A stretch of 6,955 bases of DNA from Acidobacteriaceae bacterium (GCA_003152795.1 PMBA01000380.1:8912-15866), one strand, 5' to 3'; counted from the stretch's first letter, positions 1 to 5,839 are shown. Program-made: numbers and translations. Notes: generated by a model from the letters alone, not told the origin.

Positions 1-912
1 ACGCCTCGCCAGATTCGCGTGATCGGCGTTCCTCTTGATCTCGGGCAATCCCGCCGCGGGGTTGATATGGGGCCTTCCGCCGTCCGCGTCGCCGGACTCG
101 AAGCCCGTCTCGAAGCCATCGGTCACGTTGTCGAGGACGCCGGTAACGTCGCCGTCGCCATCCCCGAACAGAAAAAGGAAGGCGCGGCTCGCGCCAAATA
201 TCTCAAGGAAATCACCGCCACCTGTACCACCAGCGCTGAACTGGTATTGAAGACCCTCGAAGATGGCAAAGTCCCTCTGGTCCTCGGTGGCGATCACTCG
301 GTTGCCGCGGGGACGGTGTCGGGGGTCGCCAAGTACTATCGCCGCAAGAACCAGAAGATCGGGCTGCTCTGGATCGACGCGCACACCGACATGAACACAC
401 CCGACTCTTCTCCCAGCGGCAACGTGCACGGCATGCCGCTCGCGGCGCTCATGGGACTCGGTCCTGCCGAACTTGGCAACATCTACGACTTCTCGCCCAA
501 AGTGCAGCCGGAAAATTGCGTCCTCGTCGGCATCCGCGACGTCGACAACTTTGAAAAAGAAAACATCCGCAAAGCCGGAGTCGAAGTCTTCACCATGCGC
601 GACATCGACGAACGAGGCATGCGCGCCGTCATGGAAGAAGCTCTCCGCATGGCCGGACGCGGCACGGCCGGCTATCACGTTTCGCTCGACATGGATTGGA
701 TCGATCCCGAAGATGCGCCCGGCGTCGGCACTCCGGTCTGGGGCGGCGCCACCTATCGCGAAGCTCATCTCGCCATGGAAATCATCTCCGACCATGGGCG
801 CATGACGAGTTTTGAAATCGTCGAAGTGAATCCCGTCATCGACGAGCGCAACCAGACCGCCGAATTAGCCGTCGAGCTGGCGCTCTCGGCCTTTGGAAAA
901 AAGATACTGTAG
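1..912 (+). CDS. rocF: Arginase, 5' end off the window
   Basis: Hydrolyses L-arginine to L-ornithine and urea in the cytoplasm, using a two-manganese centre. The ureohydrolase signatures appear in order: GGDHS at about 286-300, DAHTDMN at 376-396 followed by SGNVHG, and SLDMDWIDP with APGVGTPV at about 682-738. The C-terminal block EVNPVID then leads into a conserved NxTAELAVELALSAFG tail. The metal ligands expected in arginases (the His of GGDHS, the Asp/His/Asp of DAHTD, the two Asp of SLDMD) are all present. The Asn after DAHTDM and the SGNxHG loop fit arginase better than agmatinase or formiminoglutamase. The frame is open from base 1 and reads TPRQIRVIGVPLDLG. A GTG at 19 is therefore unlikely to be the start, because it would cut the first beta strand; the true start is probably a few codons upstream. 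The stop is TAG at 910-912. A convergent gene follows after a palindromic repeat. Function is confident, exact start unknown. Confidence 0.95.
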   Translation, partial: TPRQIRVIGVPLDLGQSRRGVDMGPSAVRVAGLEARLEAIGHVVEDAGNVAVAIPEQKKEGAARAKYLKEITATCTTSAELVLKTLEDGKVPLVLGGDHSVAAGTVSGVAKYYRRKNQKIGLLWIDAHTDMNTPDSSPSGNVHGMPLAALMGLGPAELGNIYDFSPKVQPENCVLVGIRDVDNFEKENIRKAGVEVFTMRDIDERGMRAVMEEALRMAGRGTAGYHVSLDMDWIDPEDAPGVGTPVWGGATYREAHLAMEIISDHGRMTSFEIVEVNPVIDERNQTAELAVELALSAFGKKIL

Positions 913-914
913 GA

Positions 915-988
915 TTTCCGCTGTAGAGACGCGGCTTGCCGCGTCTACCCTGGCGTCCAAAGCAGACGGGGCGTCTCTACCGGCGGAA
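915..988. repeat. Compound interspersed palindromic repeat, copy 1
   Basis: This sits between the convergent stops at 912 and 1006. GTAGAGACGCGGC (923-935) faces GCCGCGTCTAC (938-948) across a two-base loop, with a two-base GA bulge on the left arm. After 19 bases a second right-half arm, GGGGCGTCTCTAC, follows at 968-980. The whole is bounded by TTCCGC (916-921) and GCGGAA (983-988), which act as short terminal inverted repeats. The same arms and ends recur at 1877-1920, so this is a dispersed repeat family rather than a chance hairpin. It may also end transcription from both sides or protect mRNA 3' ends, but no clear U-run follows the stem. Confidence 0.8.
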
Positions 989-1005
989 GAACTAACTAAC
1001 AGCGC

Positions 1006-1821
1006 TCACTGCACGTCGGACACTTTTCCGTTGATAAACGTAACCTTAAGGTCCTTGTAGACATAAATCTGCTTGGTACCAAGATTGACGATCTTGTCCG
1101 GCGGACCGAGCGCGGCTTTTACCTGATCGGGAGTTTGCCCCTTTTCGATCTGCTGCGGCTCCGGCGGAGGTTGTTGTTGCGCTTGTCCTTTACCACCTCC
1201 ACCCTGGTTGTTCCCTTGCTGCTGATCGTTACCGCCCTGCTGGGAATTGTCGCCCTGATCGGCGCTGTCATCGAGGGCCAGGAGTCCCGCTATCGTATCT
1301 TCCACCTGGGACGGGCTGGTATTGCCCAGCGTTCCCTTGGCGAACTGGAAAACCACGTCGGCCTTATAGAACGTTGTTGGACTGGTGTTGTTACAGGAAT
1401 CGCAAGCGACGATGCTGAGGATCACCTGATCCTTGGGTAGATTTACGGCGACCCTGGAGGGATATACTTTTGTGCCCACCTGGAACAATTGGGTCGTCTG
1501 CTGTTTCCCAAGTTTACCCATCAGACCGCCTCTTGCCCCCATCATCAAGGCGCTGGGAGAGTGCACCGCTCCGTCCTGGTATTTGGTGGCAACGCTCGTG
1601 TCTCCGTAGGGCACGCTGAGAATTCCGCCCTTCTTGATGACCAGAATGGTGCCCTGTTCCACGACCGCGGCTCCGCCGCTGTCCGCGCCCATCTTCACCA
1701 GCGTATATTGCGCTTTGAGCTGGTCTTCCAGCGGAACGCCTTGCGCGACCACCAGGCAGGGCATGATCCCTACAACAATCAGAGCGAGAACCAGAACCGC
1801 CATCTCGATTTTGTGCCGCAT
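1006..1821 (-). CDS. Exported protein with C-terminal BamE/SmpA-OmlA-like module
   Basis: The predicted protein is 271 aa and of unknown function. Residues 1-26 form a signal peptide with a hydrophobic core and likely cleavage VVA|Q; Cys22 has no proper lipobox, so it is probably not a lipoprotein. Residues 30-180 look like a globular domain containing a CDSC (CxxC) motif at 140-143. Residues 188-224 are a Gln/Gly/Asn/Pro-rich linker. Residues 225-271 (IEKGQTPDQVKAALGPP... then IYVYKDLKVTF and NGKVSDVQ) resemble the small BamE/SmpA-OmlA fold, known in outer-membrane assembly and other envelope proteins. The start was chosen at 1821 because AGGAGG lies at 1831-1836, nine bases upstream. A longer reading from GTG at 1926 would translate through a palindromic repeat and bury the signal peptide. 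It lies downstream of the 587-aa gene on the same strand and is probably co-transcribed. An envelope role is inferred only. Confidence 0.85.
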   Translation of the reverse strand: MRHKIEMAVLVLALIVVGIMPCLVVAQGVPLEDQLKAQYTLVKMGADSGGAAVVEQGTILVIKKGGILSVPYGDTSVATKYQDGAVHSPSALMMGARGGLMGKLGKQQTTQLFQVGTKVYPSRVAVNLPKDQVILSIVACDSCNNTSPTTFYKADVVFQFAKGTLGNTSPSQVEDTIAGLLALDDSADQGDNSQQGGNDQQQGNNQGGGGKGQAQQQPPPEPQQIEKGQTPDQVKAALGPPDKIVNLGTKQIYVYKDLKVTFINGKVSDVQ

Positions 1822-1828
1822 TGCAACC

Positions 1829-1838
1829 TTCCTCCTGT
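1829..1838 (-). promoter_or_regulatory. Strong Shine-Dalgarno that fixes the start at 1821
   Basis: On the minus strand the sequence reads ACAGGAGGAAGG before the ATG at 1821. The AGGAGG core (1831-1836) is nine bases from the start codon. This decides the start of the 271-aa gene against the upstream in-frame GTG at 1926. Confidence 0.8.
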
Positions 1839-1876
1839 GTGCGACGGCTGTTTCCTTTTGATTTCCTGTTGCGTAA

Positions 1877-1920
1877 TTTCCCGTAGAGACGGGGCAAGCC
1901 CCGTCTCTACACGGGCGGAA
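1877..1920. repeat. Interspersed palindromic repeat, copy 2
   Basis: A perfect 13-base stem: GTAGAGACGGGGC at 1883-1895 and its exact complement at 1898-1910, with a two-base AA loop. The flanks TTTCCC (1877-1882) and GCGGAA (1915-1920) match the outer ends of the copy at 915-988. It fills most of the spacer between the two minus-strand genes, just after the stop of the 587-aa gene. In mRNA it would form a very stable hairpin between the two cistrons, which could lower expression of the 271-aa gene or protect the upstream message. That effect is inferred. The repeat itself is seen directly. Confidence 0.85.
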
Positions 1921-1922
1921 CT

Positions 1923-3686
1923 TCACTGCTGCTTGGCTTCCGTTTCCGCCTGGTCGGCTTCCTGTTGTTGCGCTTTCAAGTCGCTTGCTACGCTCGTGTC
2001 CGGCGCAGGCGCTGGGACTTCACCAGCCTGCGTCTTGGTATCGGGAGCGGCCGGTAATCCGTTTTTTCCCTGCTTGTCAGCCAACTCCTTAAGCCCGGCA
2101 TCCATTTGTATGCGCAGTTGATTATGCATCTCCTGCAGGTCGGCGGTGTCGACTCCGATGGTCACACCGATGGCGCAGTCATCCTTCTTGCTGCTCTTGA
2201 CGGTTGCGTCCACCATGTGATCGTCGTCCGGCTTGTCGCCGGTCCGGTAGATCACATCGCCGGGAGTAAGTCCGCATTCCACGCCATCTGCCGTGGTCGC
2301 GTCCACGTCGCTCGATACCACGAAGTAACGGGTGTTGGGATCGAGCGCCGCTGGCACTTCCTCCCCGCCCGCGGCCTTCTGAGCGCCTCCTGCGGCGTCC
2401 TTTTCCGCCGCGATCTCCTTTTTCAGCTGATCGGCAATCGCTTGCTTCACTTCCGGGCTCATTTGCGTTGCATTGCCCTTCGCCGCTGCTGGCGCTCCCG
2501 CACCCAACATGTATGCGCCGTAGGCGGACTCGAGATGCGCGGCAATCAGGGGATCCGTTGTCCACAACGATGCGATCGCATCCGACGTCTCCGGTCCCAT
2601 CTGGGGTGGAACTAATTCGCCGTTGTCGTCGCCGGCGGCCTGCTGGGCCGCATAGGCAGCCTGCAGGTTCGCCGAAATCAAATAATCCGCCAGCCAGAAT
2701 GCGGCCGTCGGATACACCGGATAGGGCTGGAAATAAGGCCCATAGTAGCCATACCAGGGCGCCCCGCCCCAACCCCATCCATACGCAACCGGCGCGGGCC
2801 ACGGATTGTAAGCCCACCCGTAGTATGCGGGTCCGTAGTAATAGGAAGGCGCGTAGCCGTAGTAAGGATAGCCGCCATAGTAGTAACTGCGATACCCATA
2901 CGCGTAGTAGTGTCCGCCGCTATAGTATGTGCGCTGCACATACTCATGGCCGCCATGCCTGTAGTAGGCGCGCTGGCTGTATCCTCCATGTCTTCCCATG
3001 CTCACGACGCGGCGTCCGTTATGCACGCTCTCAATGTGCCGGCCGCCATGCACGCCGTGATTGATCGTCATCCCACTCTTGGTGTGGATCGAACGAACCT
3101 GGCCGTTCTTGCGGAAAGTTGCATTCCCGCCATTCTTCAGGGCAACCGTCTTGCTTCCCGCCGGCTGATGACGTCCGGCATTGGCTCCCGCGTTTCCGCC
3201 TTTATTCGCGCCCGCTGGACCACCCTTGCCGGCATTATTGGCGCCATGGTTGTTCGCGTTATTCGCGCCCCCGCGATTGTTCGCATTGTTGCCCGCGCTC
3301 TTGTTGGCGTTCGCTCCACCCGGACCGCGATTGTTGGCGCCGGCTTGCCCTCGATTATTGGTGTTGGCTCCGCCCGGCCCGCGATTCGCATTGTTGCCGC
3401 CAGGCCCGCGATTGTTCGCGCCTGCGCCGCCGGGCCGGCTTGCCTGTCCACCCGGTCCTCGATTGTTTGCGCCGCCCGATCCGCCGGGACGGGCCCCATT
3501 TCCACCTGGGTGCTGCGCTGGGGCCGGATGCGACGCGGCCGGCGCCGAGGCGTGCGGTGCGGACGCATGGGGTGCAGGCGCGCTTGCGCTTTTCTTTTGC
3601 GCGGAAGCAACTGCAGTCACGGTGAGAAGAACCAGCAATACCGCCCACTTCGGCAGGGTGTTCTTTCCTCGGTTGCTCGAATTCAT
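1923..3686 (-). CDS. Exported Asn/Gly- and Tyr-rich protein, uncharacterised
   Basis: The predicted protein is 587 aa. Residues 1-29 are a signal peptide (ASA|Q cleavage). Residues 31-60 are Ala/Pro/Ser/His-rich. Residues 60-171 are built on degenerate Asn/Gly/Arg motifs such as GANNRGPGG, probably disordered. Residues 177-235 are a basic Gly/His segment (FRKNGQVRSIHTKSG, GRRVVSMGRHGGY). Residues 236-325 contain 30 Tyr among 90 residues, with many Gly, Pro and Trp. Residues 331-421 hold two copies of a 44-46-residue unit. Residues 446-540 form a compact domain (RYFVVSSDVDATTADGVECGLTPGDV, then DLQEMHNQLRIQMDAGLKEL) that I believe recurs in unnamed acidobacterial proteins. The tail is Ala/Gln/Glu-rich. 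Start 3686 was chosen because AGGAG (3692-3696) lies five bases upstream and the signal peptide follows directly; upstream ATG/GTG codons would add a non-hydrophobic leader. It is the first gene of a probable two-gene unit. A surface or matrix role is inferred from composition. Confidence 0.85.
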   Translation of the reverse strand: MNSSNRGKNTLPKWAVLLVLLTVTAVASAQKKSASAPAPHASAPHASAPAASHPAPAQHPGGNGARPGGSGGANNRGPGGQASRPGGAGANNRGPGGNNANRGPGGANTNNRGQAGANNRGPGGANANKSAGNNANNRGGANNANNHGANNAGKGGPAGANKGGNAGANAGRHQPAGSKTVALKNGGNATFRKNGQVRSIHTKSGMTINHGVHGGRHIESVHNGRRVVSMGRHGGYSQRAYYRHGGHEYVQRTYYSGGHYYAYGYRSYYYGGYPYYGYAPSYYYGPAYYGWAYNPWPAPVAYGWGWGGAPWYGYYGPYFQPYPVYPTAAFWLADYLISANLQAAYAAQQAAGDDNGELVPPQMGPETSDAIASLWTTDPLIAAHLESAYGAYMLGAGAPAAAKGNATQMSPEVKQAIADQLKKEIAAEKDAAGGAQKAAGGEEVPAALDPNTRYFVVSSDVDATTADGVECGLTPGDVIYRTGDKPDDDHMVDATVKSSKKDDCAIGVTIGVDTADLQEMHNQLRIQMDAGLKELADKQGKNGLPAAPDTKTQAGEVPAPAPDTSVASDLKAQQQEADQAETEAKQQ

Positions 3687-3691
3687 AAGCG

Positions 3692-3696
3692 CTCCT
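3692..3696 (-). promoter_or_regulatory. Shine-Dalgarno of the 587-aa gene
   Basis: AGGAG on the minus strand, five bases before the ATG at 3686. It supports this start over the in-frame ATG codons at 3743 and 3725, which would add 13-19 residues before the signal peptide. Confidence 0.7.
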
Positions 3697-3824
3697 GTGA
3701 GATGTGAAGCTCTTTCCTCATTCATCCCCAGCAGAAAACACAAGCGGCCAGAAGAACCTCATCCGGCCTTCAATCCCGCTCAGAGACTTCTTGATGAGGC
3801 TTCTGGGTCCGAGTGCCATGGGGA

Positions 3825-3843
3825 AGGGCCGGGCACCGGCCTT
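3825..3843 (-). other. GC-rich hairpin in the putative leader of the minus-strand genes
   Basis: GGCCGG (3827-3832) and CCGGCC (3836-3841) pair across a GCA loop, and the stem extends by one G-T and one A-T pair. It lies between the candidate promoter at 3856-3884 and the gene start at 3686, so it would be near the 5' end of the transcript. No U-run follows on either strand, so it does not look like an intrinsic terminator. It may simply be leader structure. Confidence 0.45.
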
Positions 3844-3855
3844 CGAAGTACCGCC

Positions 3856-3884
3856 AGTTTCACACCTGTTTCAACAGGTGTCAA
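3856..3884 (-). promoter_or_regulatory. Candidate sigma-70-type promoter for the minus-strand pair
   Basis: On the minus strand, a perfect -35 TTGACA (3884-3879) is followed by a 17-base spacer and GAAACT (3861-3856), which matches TATAAT at three of six positions. Transcription would start near 3849 and give a leader of about 160 bases before the ATG at 3686. The weak -10 makes this a candidate only. A palindrome fills the spacer, which suggests repressor or activator control. Confidence 0.45.
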
Positions 3885-3886
3885 GC
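3857..3886. promoter_or_regulatory. Operator-like dyad inside the promoter spacer
   Basis: ACACCTGTT (3862-3870) and its exact complement AACAGGTGT (3873-3881) flank a two-base centre. The symmetry continues outward imperfectly, so the 15-base half sites at 3857-3871 and 3872-3886 agree at 12 of 15 positions. This size and symmetry suit a dimeric helix-turn-helix regulator such as a TetR- or GntR-type protein. The position across the -35 and spacer would suit repression. No regulator gene is in the window, so its identity is unknown. With no T-run on either side, a terminator is unlikely. Confidence 0.55.
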
Positions 3887-3941
3887 GAGCCGTCATGAAT
3901 TTACATTTTCGATCCTGAAGCGATGGCAGGGCCTATTTTTC

Positions 3942-4010
3942 TGGCGCACCAGGGACTCGAATCGCGGAACTGCGTCCATGGTGGTCAATGCGCAGTCGAG
4001 TGCTCTGGCA
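3942..4010 (-). pseudogene. Degraded tRNA-like sequence (possible tRNA relic)
   Basis: Read on the minus strand, GCCAGAGCACTCGACT (4008-3993) looks like the end of a D arm plus the 5' anticodon stem of a bacterial tRNA. Then TTCGAGTCCCTG and GTGCGCCA (3961-3942) look like a T loop, the 3' side of the T stem, the 3' acceptor strand and the discriminator base. However, the 5' T-stem strand (CGCGA) does not pair with CCCTG, no GGCGCAC 5' acceptor strand is present, and the D stem has no partner. The distance between the two motifs is also about 12 bases longer than in a standard tRNA. It is therefore not a working tRNA. It could be a decayed gene, the footprint of an element that once integrated in a tRNA, or chance similarity. 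Confidence 0.35.
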
Positions 4011-4281
4011 CACACGACCACCATTGACCTCACGATGCACTGACCGCAGCGTTTCCCGGATGTCAAATCGGACATGGAGATCGATCGAACGGGAGCGAAG
4101 CCATTCAACGGCCTCGCTTTTTCTTGATTGCGAGTAACCGGAAACAAAGCAGCAAAGGGAGGCCCTGCGCCCTACTCGGCGCAAGTTTCCGGCGGCTTTA
4201 CCAACCTTCTGGTCACCTCCAAGGGTCACCACGGTAACTGAGGAGTGTCCCGTCGTTCGCCGATGGAACTAATGAACAGCA

Positions 4282-5238
4282 ATGTTAGCTCATTGGCATA
4301 TTCGCTTTACCCTCCTGGCTCTACTTGTCTGTTGTTACGCTTCCGCTGCCGACGATACCCATTCTTCAGACCTGCCTACGTATCGCAGCACCGTCTCACA
4401 AGTTCGGATTACATTCTTTGCCACTGACGAGAACAATCGTCCCGTCGCAAACATGACGAAGTCGGATTTCGCGGTCGTCGACAACGAAATGGTGGTGCGC
4501 GGTTTCCGGAGCTTTACCCATTCGGACGAGACCTCGCTCGACGTGGTTGCGCTGGTCGACCTGAGCGAATCGGTCGCGCCGCGCTTTCGCGTGGCCATCG
4601 CCGATGTGCTGCAACTGGTGGCACGGGAGCAGTCGATCCCCGATGACAACATGTCGGTGCTGTCTTTCGGAGGAACCGTTGGCGGGATGTCCGCTGGTTT
4701 GCGTCCCGCCGTCCTCTGTTCGAGCGGTTGCCGCGCTTCGGATTCAGTCGGCAGGCTGATGGGGGTGAAAAGCAGCGGCGCCACGCCGTTGTTCGACGCT
4801 CTGATCTTCGGAGCCGATTTCATCGCGGGTCATCGCCGCGAGGGAGTTCGGCCTGTTCTCATCCTGTTCTCTGACGGCAACGACACCATCAGTCTGCATT
4901 CCCGGCGCGAAGCGCTGGAGGCCGTGCTCGCCGGCGGGGCCCTCATCTATGCCGTCGATATGGGATCTTCCAGGAACCAGACCTCGGGCAGCACATTTTT
5001 GCGGCAGGCTTCCGAGGCCACGGGCGGGCGCTATTTTTCGATGCGCGTTTCCCCGCAGGACGGCGCCGCCGCGGTACTGAACGCTGTGCTGGAGGATCTG
5101 CGCGCCTCCTACGTCGTGGCCTACGATCTGCCCAGTCACCAGACTGGATTTCATTCTCTTCGCCTTTTACCCACCCACAACCTCAACCTCACATTCCATA
5201 GCCGCAACGGCTACTTCTACGAACCCAGCAGACACTGA
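4282..5238 (+). CDS. Exported VWFA-related (acidobacterial-type) protein
   Basis: The predicted protein is 318 aa. A signal peptide covers residues 1-22 (ASA|A). A short beta-rich domain at about 38-78 (VRITFFATDENNRPV, then SDFAVVDNE, then FRSF) is typical of the family, followed by a von Willebrand A domain at about 86-282. The metal-binding MIDAS residues are all visible: DLSES (D93, S95, S97), T168 in GATPLFDAL and D198 in LFSDGND. An intact MIDAS suggests divalent-metal-dependent ligand binding outside the cytoplasm, but the partner is unknown. The C-terminal strand block (SYVVAYDLP, then LRLL, then GYFYEP) also fits TIGR03436-type proteins. ATG 4282 is the first possible start in this frame after a TGA at 4273-4275. 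No good Shine-Dalgarno lies within 15 bases; an AGGAG at 4241-4245 is too distant. A small exported protein follows after 25 bases. Function beyond metal-dependent binding is not assigned. Confidence 0.92.
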   Translation: MLAHWHIRFTLLALLVCCYASAADDTHSSDLPTYRSTVSQVRITFFATDENNRPVANMTKSDFAVVDNEMVVRGFRSFTHSDETSLDVVALVDLSESVAPRFRVAIADVLQLVAREQSIPDDNMSVLSFGGTVGGMSAGLRPAVLCSSGCRASDSVGRLMGVKSSGATPLFDALIFGADFIAGHRREGVRPVLILFSDGNDTISLHSRREALEAVLAGGALIYAVDMGSSRNQTSGSTFLRQASEATGGRYFSMRVSPQDGAAAVLNAVLEDLRASYVVAYDLPSHQTGFHSLRLLPTHNLNLTFHSRNGYFYEPSRH

Positions 5239-5263
5239 TTGGGAGACTGCTGATTGGAGATTT

Positions 5264-5737
5264 ATGAAATCCACATTGCTATTGGTGCTTCTGTCGTTGG
5301 CGCTTGGAACGGCCGCCCTGCCGGTTGCTGTGGCCGCGCCCATCGGTATCTATCAGCACGGAACCGTGATCCGCATGCGCATGGGGGACTGCATGCTGAT
5401 GCACGGAACCTTCATGACCGCGTTCGGACCGCCGCAAGCCCAGGCGAACGAGGGAGTTTGCCCGGAATACGTCCTGATGACCGATAAGGTCGTGTTTGTC
5501 ATCGTAGGCAAGTCGTCCAGCCAACTGGTGCCACTCGCGGAGATCATCGATTTCCGCTTCCAGAACAAGGAATTGGCGGTTCGCGTGGATGATGCTCGCA
5601 AAGAATCAAAATTCGCCATCAAGGAAATGACGCTGCGCTCGCAATGGGACCTGGTTCAGAAGCACATTGAGGATGAACTCAATGACCCGCCGCGCCGGGG
5701 CGTGGACACATCGATGGTGCTGAGAAGCCGGGAATAG
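5264..5737 (+). CDS. Small exported protein, uncharacterised
   Basis: The predicted protein is 157 aa and I do not recognise a named family. Residues 1-24 form a signal peptide (hydrophobic LLLVLLSLALG core, cleavage near AVA|AP). The rest is a compact mixed domain with two cysteines, C43 in MGDCMLMHG and C66 in EGVCPEY, which could form a disulfide in the periplasm. A hydrophobic strand (KVVFVIVGK, 75-83) follows, then LVPLAEIIDFRFQ and a charged helical tail with SQWDLVQKHIEDEL. GGAG at 5256-5259 lies four bases from the ATG. A near-duplicate TGATTGG stretch (5236-5245 and 5251-5260) carries two GGAG-like sites, the first overlapping the stop of the VWA gene. The 25-base gap argues for co-transcription with that gene. 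The two products may work together outside the cytoplasm, but that is inference. Confidence 0.85.
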   Translation: MKSTLLLVLLSLALGTAALPVAVAAPIGIYQHGTVIRMRMGDCMLMHGTFMTAFGPPQAQANEGVCPEYVLMTDKVVFVIVGKSSSQLVPLAEIIDFRFQNKELAVRVDDARKESKFAIKEMTLRSQWDLVQKHIEDELNDPPRRGVDTSMVLRSRE

Positions 5738-5769
5738 TCTGCCCACGGCCACGGACGCGGGATCAAAAG

Positions 5770-5839
5770 CTAAACCGCTGAGGGCGCGGAGGCCGCTGAG
5801 ACCAAGATAGCGAGAATCTGTTCGCGCTCGGCGGTTTAG
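5770..5839. repeat. 70-base inverted-repeat element with 9-base periodicity
   Basis: The left end CTAAACCGCTGAGGGCGCG (5770-5788) matches the reverse complement of the right end, CTAAACCGCCGAGCGCG (5823-5839), apart from one base change and a two-base gap. The left end is part of three 9-base units: CCGCTGAGG, GCGCGGAGG, CCGCTGAGA (5775-5801). This CGC-GAG nine-base rhythm is one I associate with interspersed repeats in acidobacterial and other soil-bacterial genomes. It could form a long imperfect hairpin after the small exported protein gene, but no T-run follows. Confidence 0.65.

Larger units (their letters stand above)
3687..4281. other. Intergenic region between divergent genes
   Basis: These 595 bases separate the start of the minus-strand unit (3686) from the start of the VWA gene (4282). 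The half nearest 3686 holds the leader hairpin, promoter and dyad; 3942-4010 is tRNA-like. Between about 4030 and 4281 I see only a weak ATGTC/GACAT hairpin (4060-4075) and two direct GGTCACC copies 14 bases apart (4211 and 4225). No convincing promoter for the plus-strand genes stands out. Short open frames on both strands here lack ribosome sites and recognisable proteins, and I do not treat them as genes. Confidence 0.6.

Noticed and set aside
19..21. GTG at 19 as the arginase start
   Set aside because: The frame is open to base 1 and the preceding codons encode the usual charged start of the first strand (RQIRVIGVPLDLG), so the start lies upstream of the window.
1822..1926. N-terminal extension of the 271-aa protein from GTG 1926
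   Set aside because: It would translate the palindromic repeat and place 35 residues before the signal peptide; the strong AGGAGG fixes the start at 1821.
3174..3512. DNA minisatellite or CRISPR-like repeat
   Set aside because: The repetition comes from degenerate GANNRGPGG-type codons inside a signal-peptide-bearing gene; the units vary in length and sequence.
3862..3881. Intrinsic terminator
   Set aside because: The stem is not followed by a T-run on either strand and lies far from any gene end.
2910..3918. Long plus-strand open frames opposite the 587-aa gene
   Set aside because: They are shadows of the GC-rich repetitive minus-strand gene, with no signal peptide, ribosome site or recognisable domain of their own.
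3942..4030. Functional tRNA gene on the minus strand
   Set aside because: The T stem and D stem do not pair and the 5' acceptor strand is absent, so it is reported only as a possible relic.
3933..4232. Minus-strand open frame of about 99 codons in the intergenic region
   Set aside because: It runs through the tRNA-like stretch, has no ribosome site, no recognisable domain and an unremarkable composition, and it overlaps another equally plausible frame.
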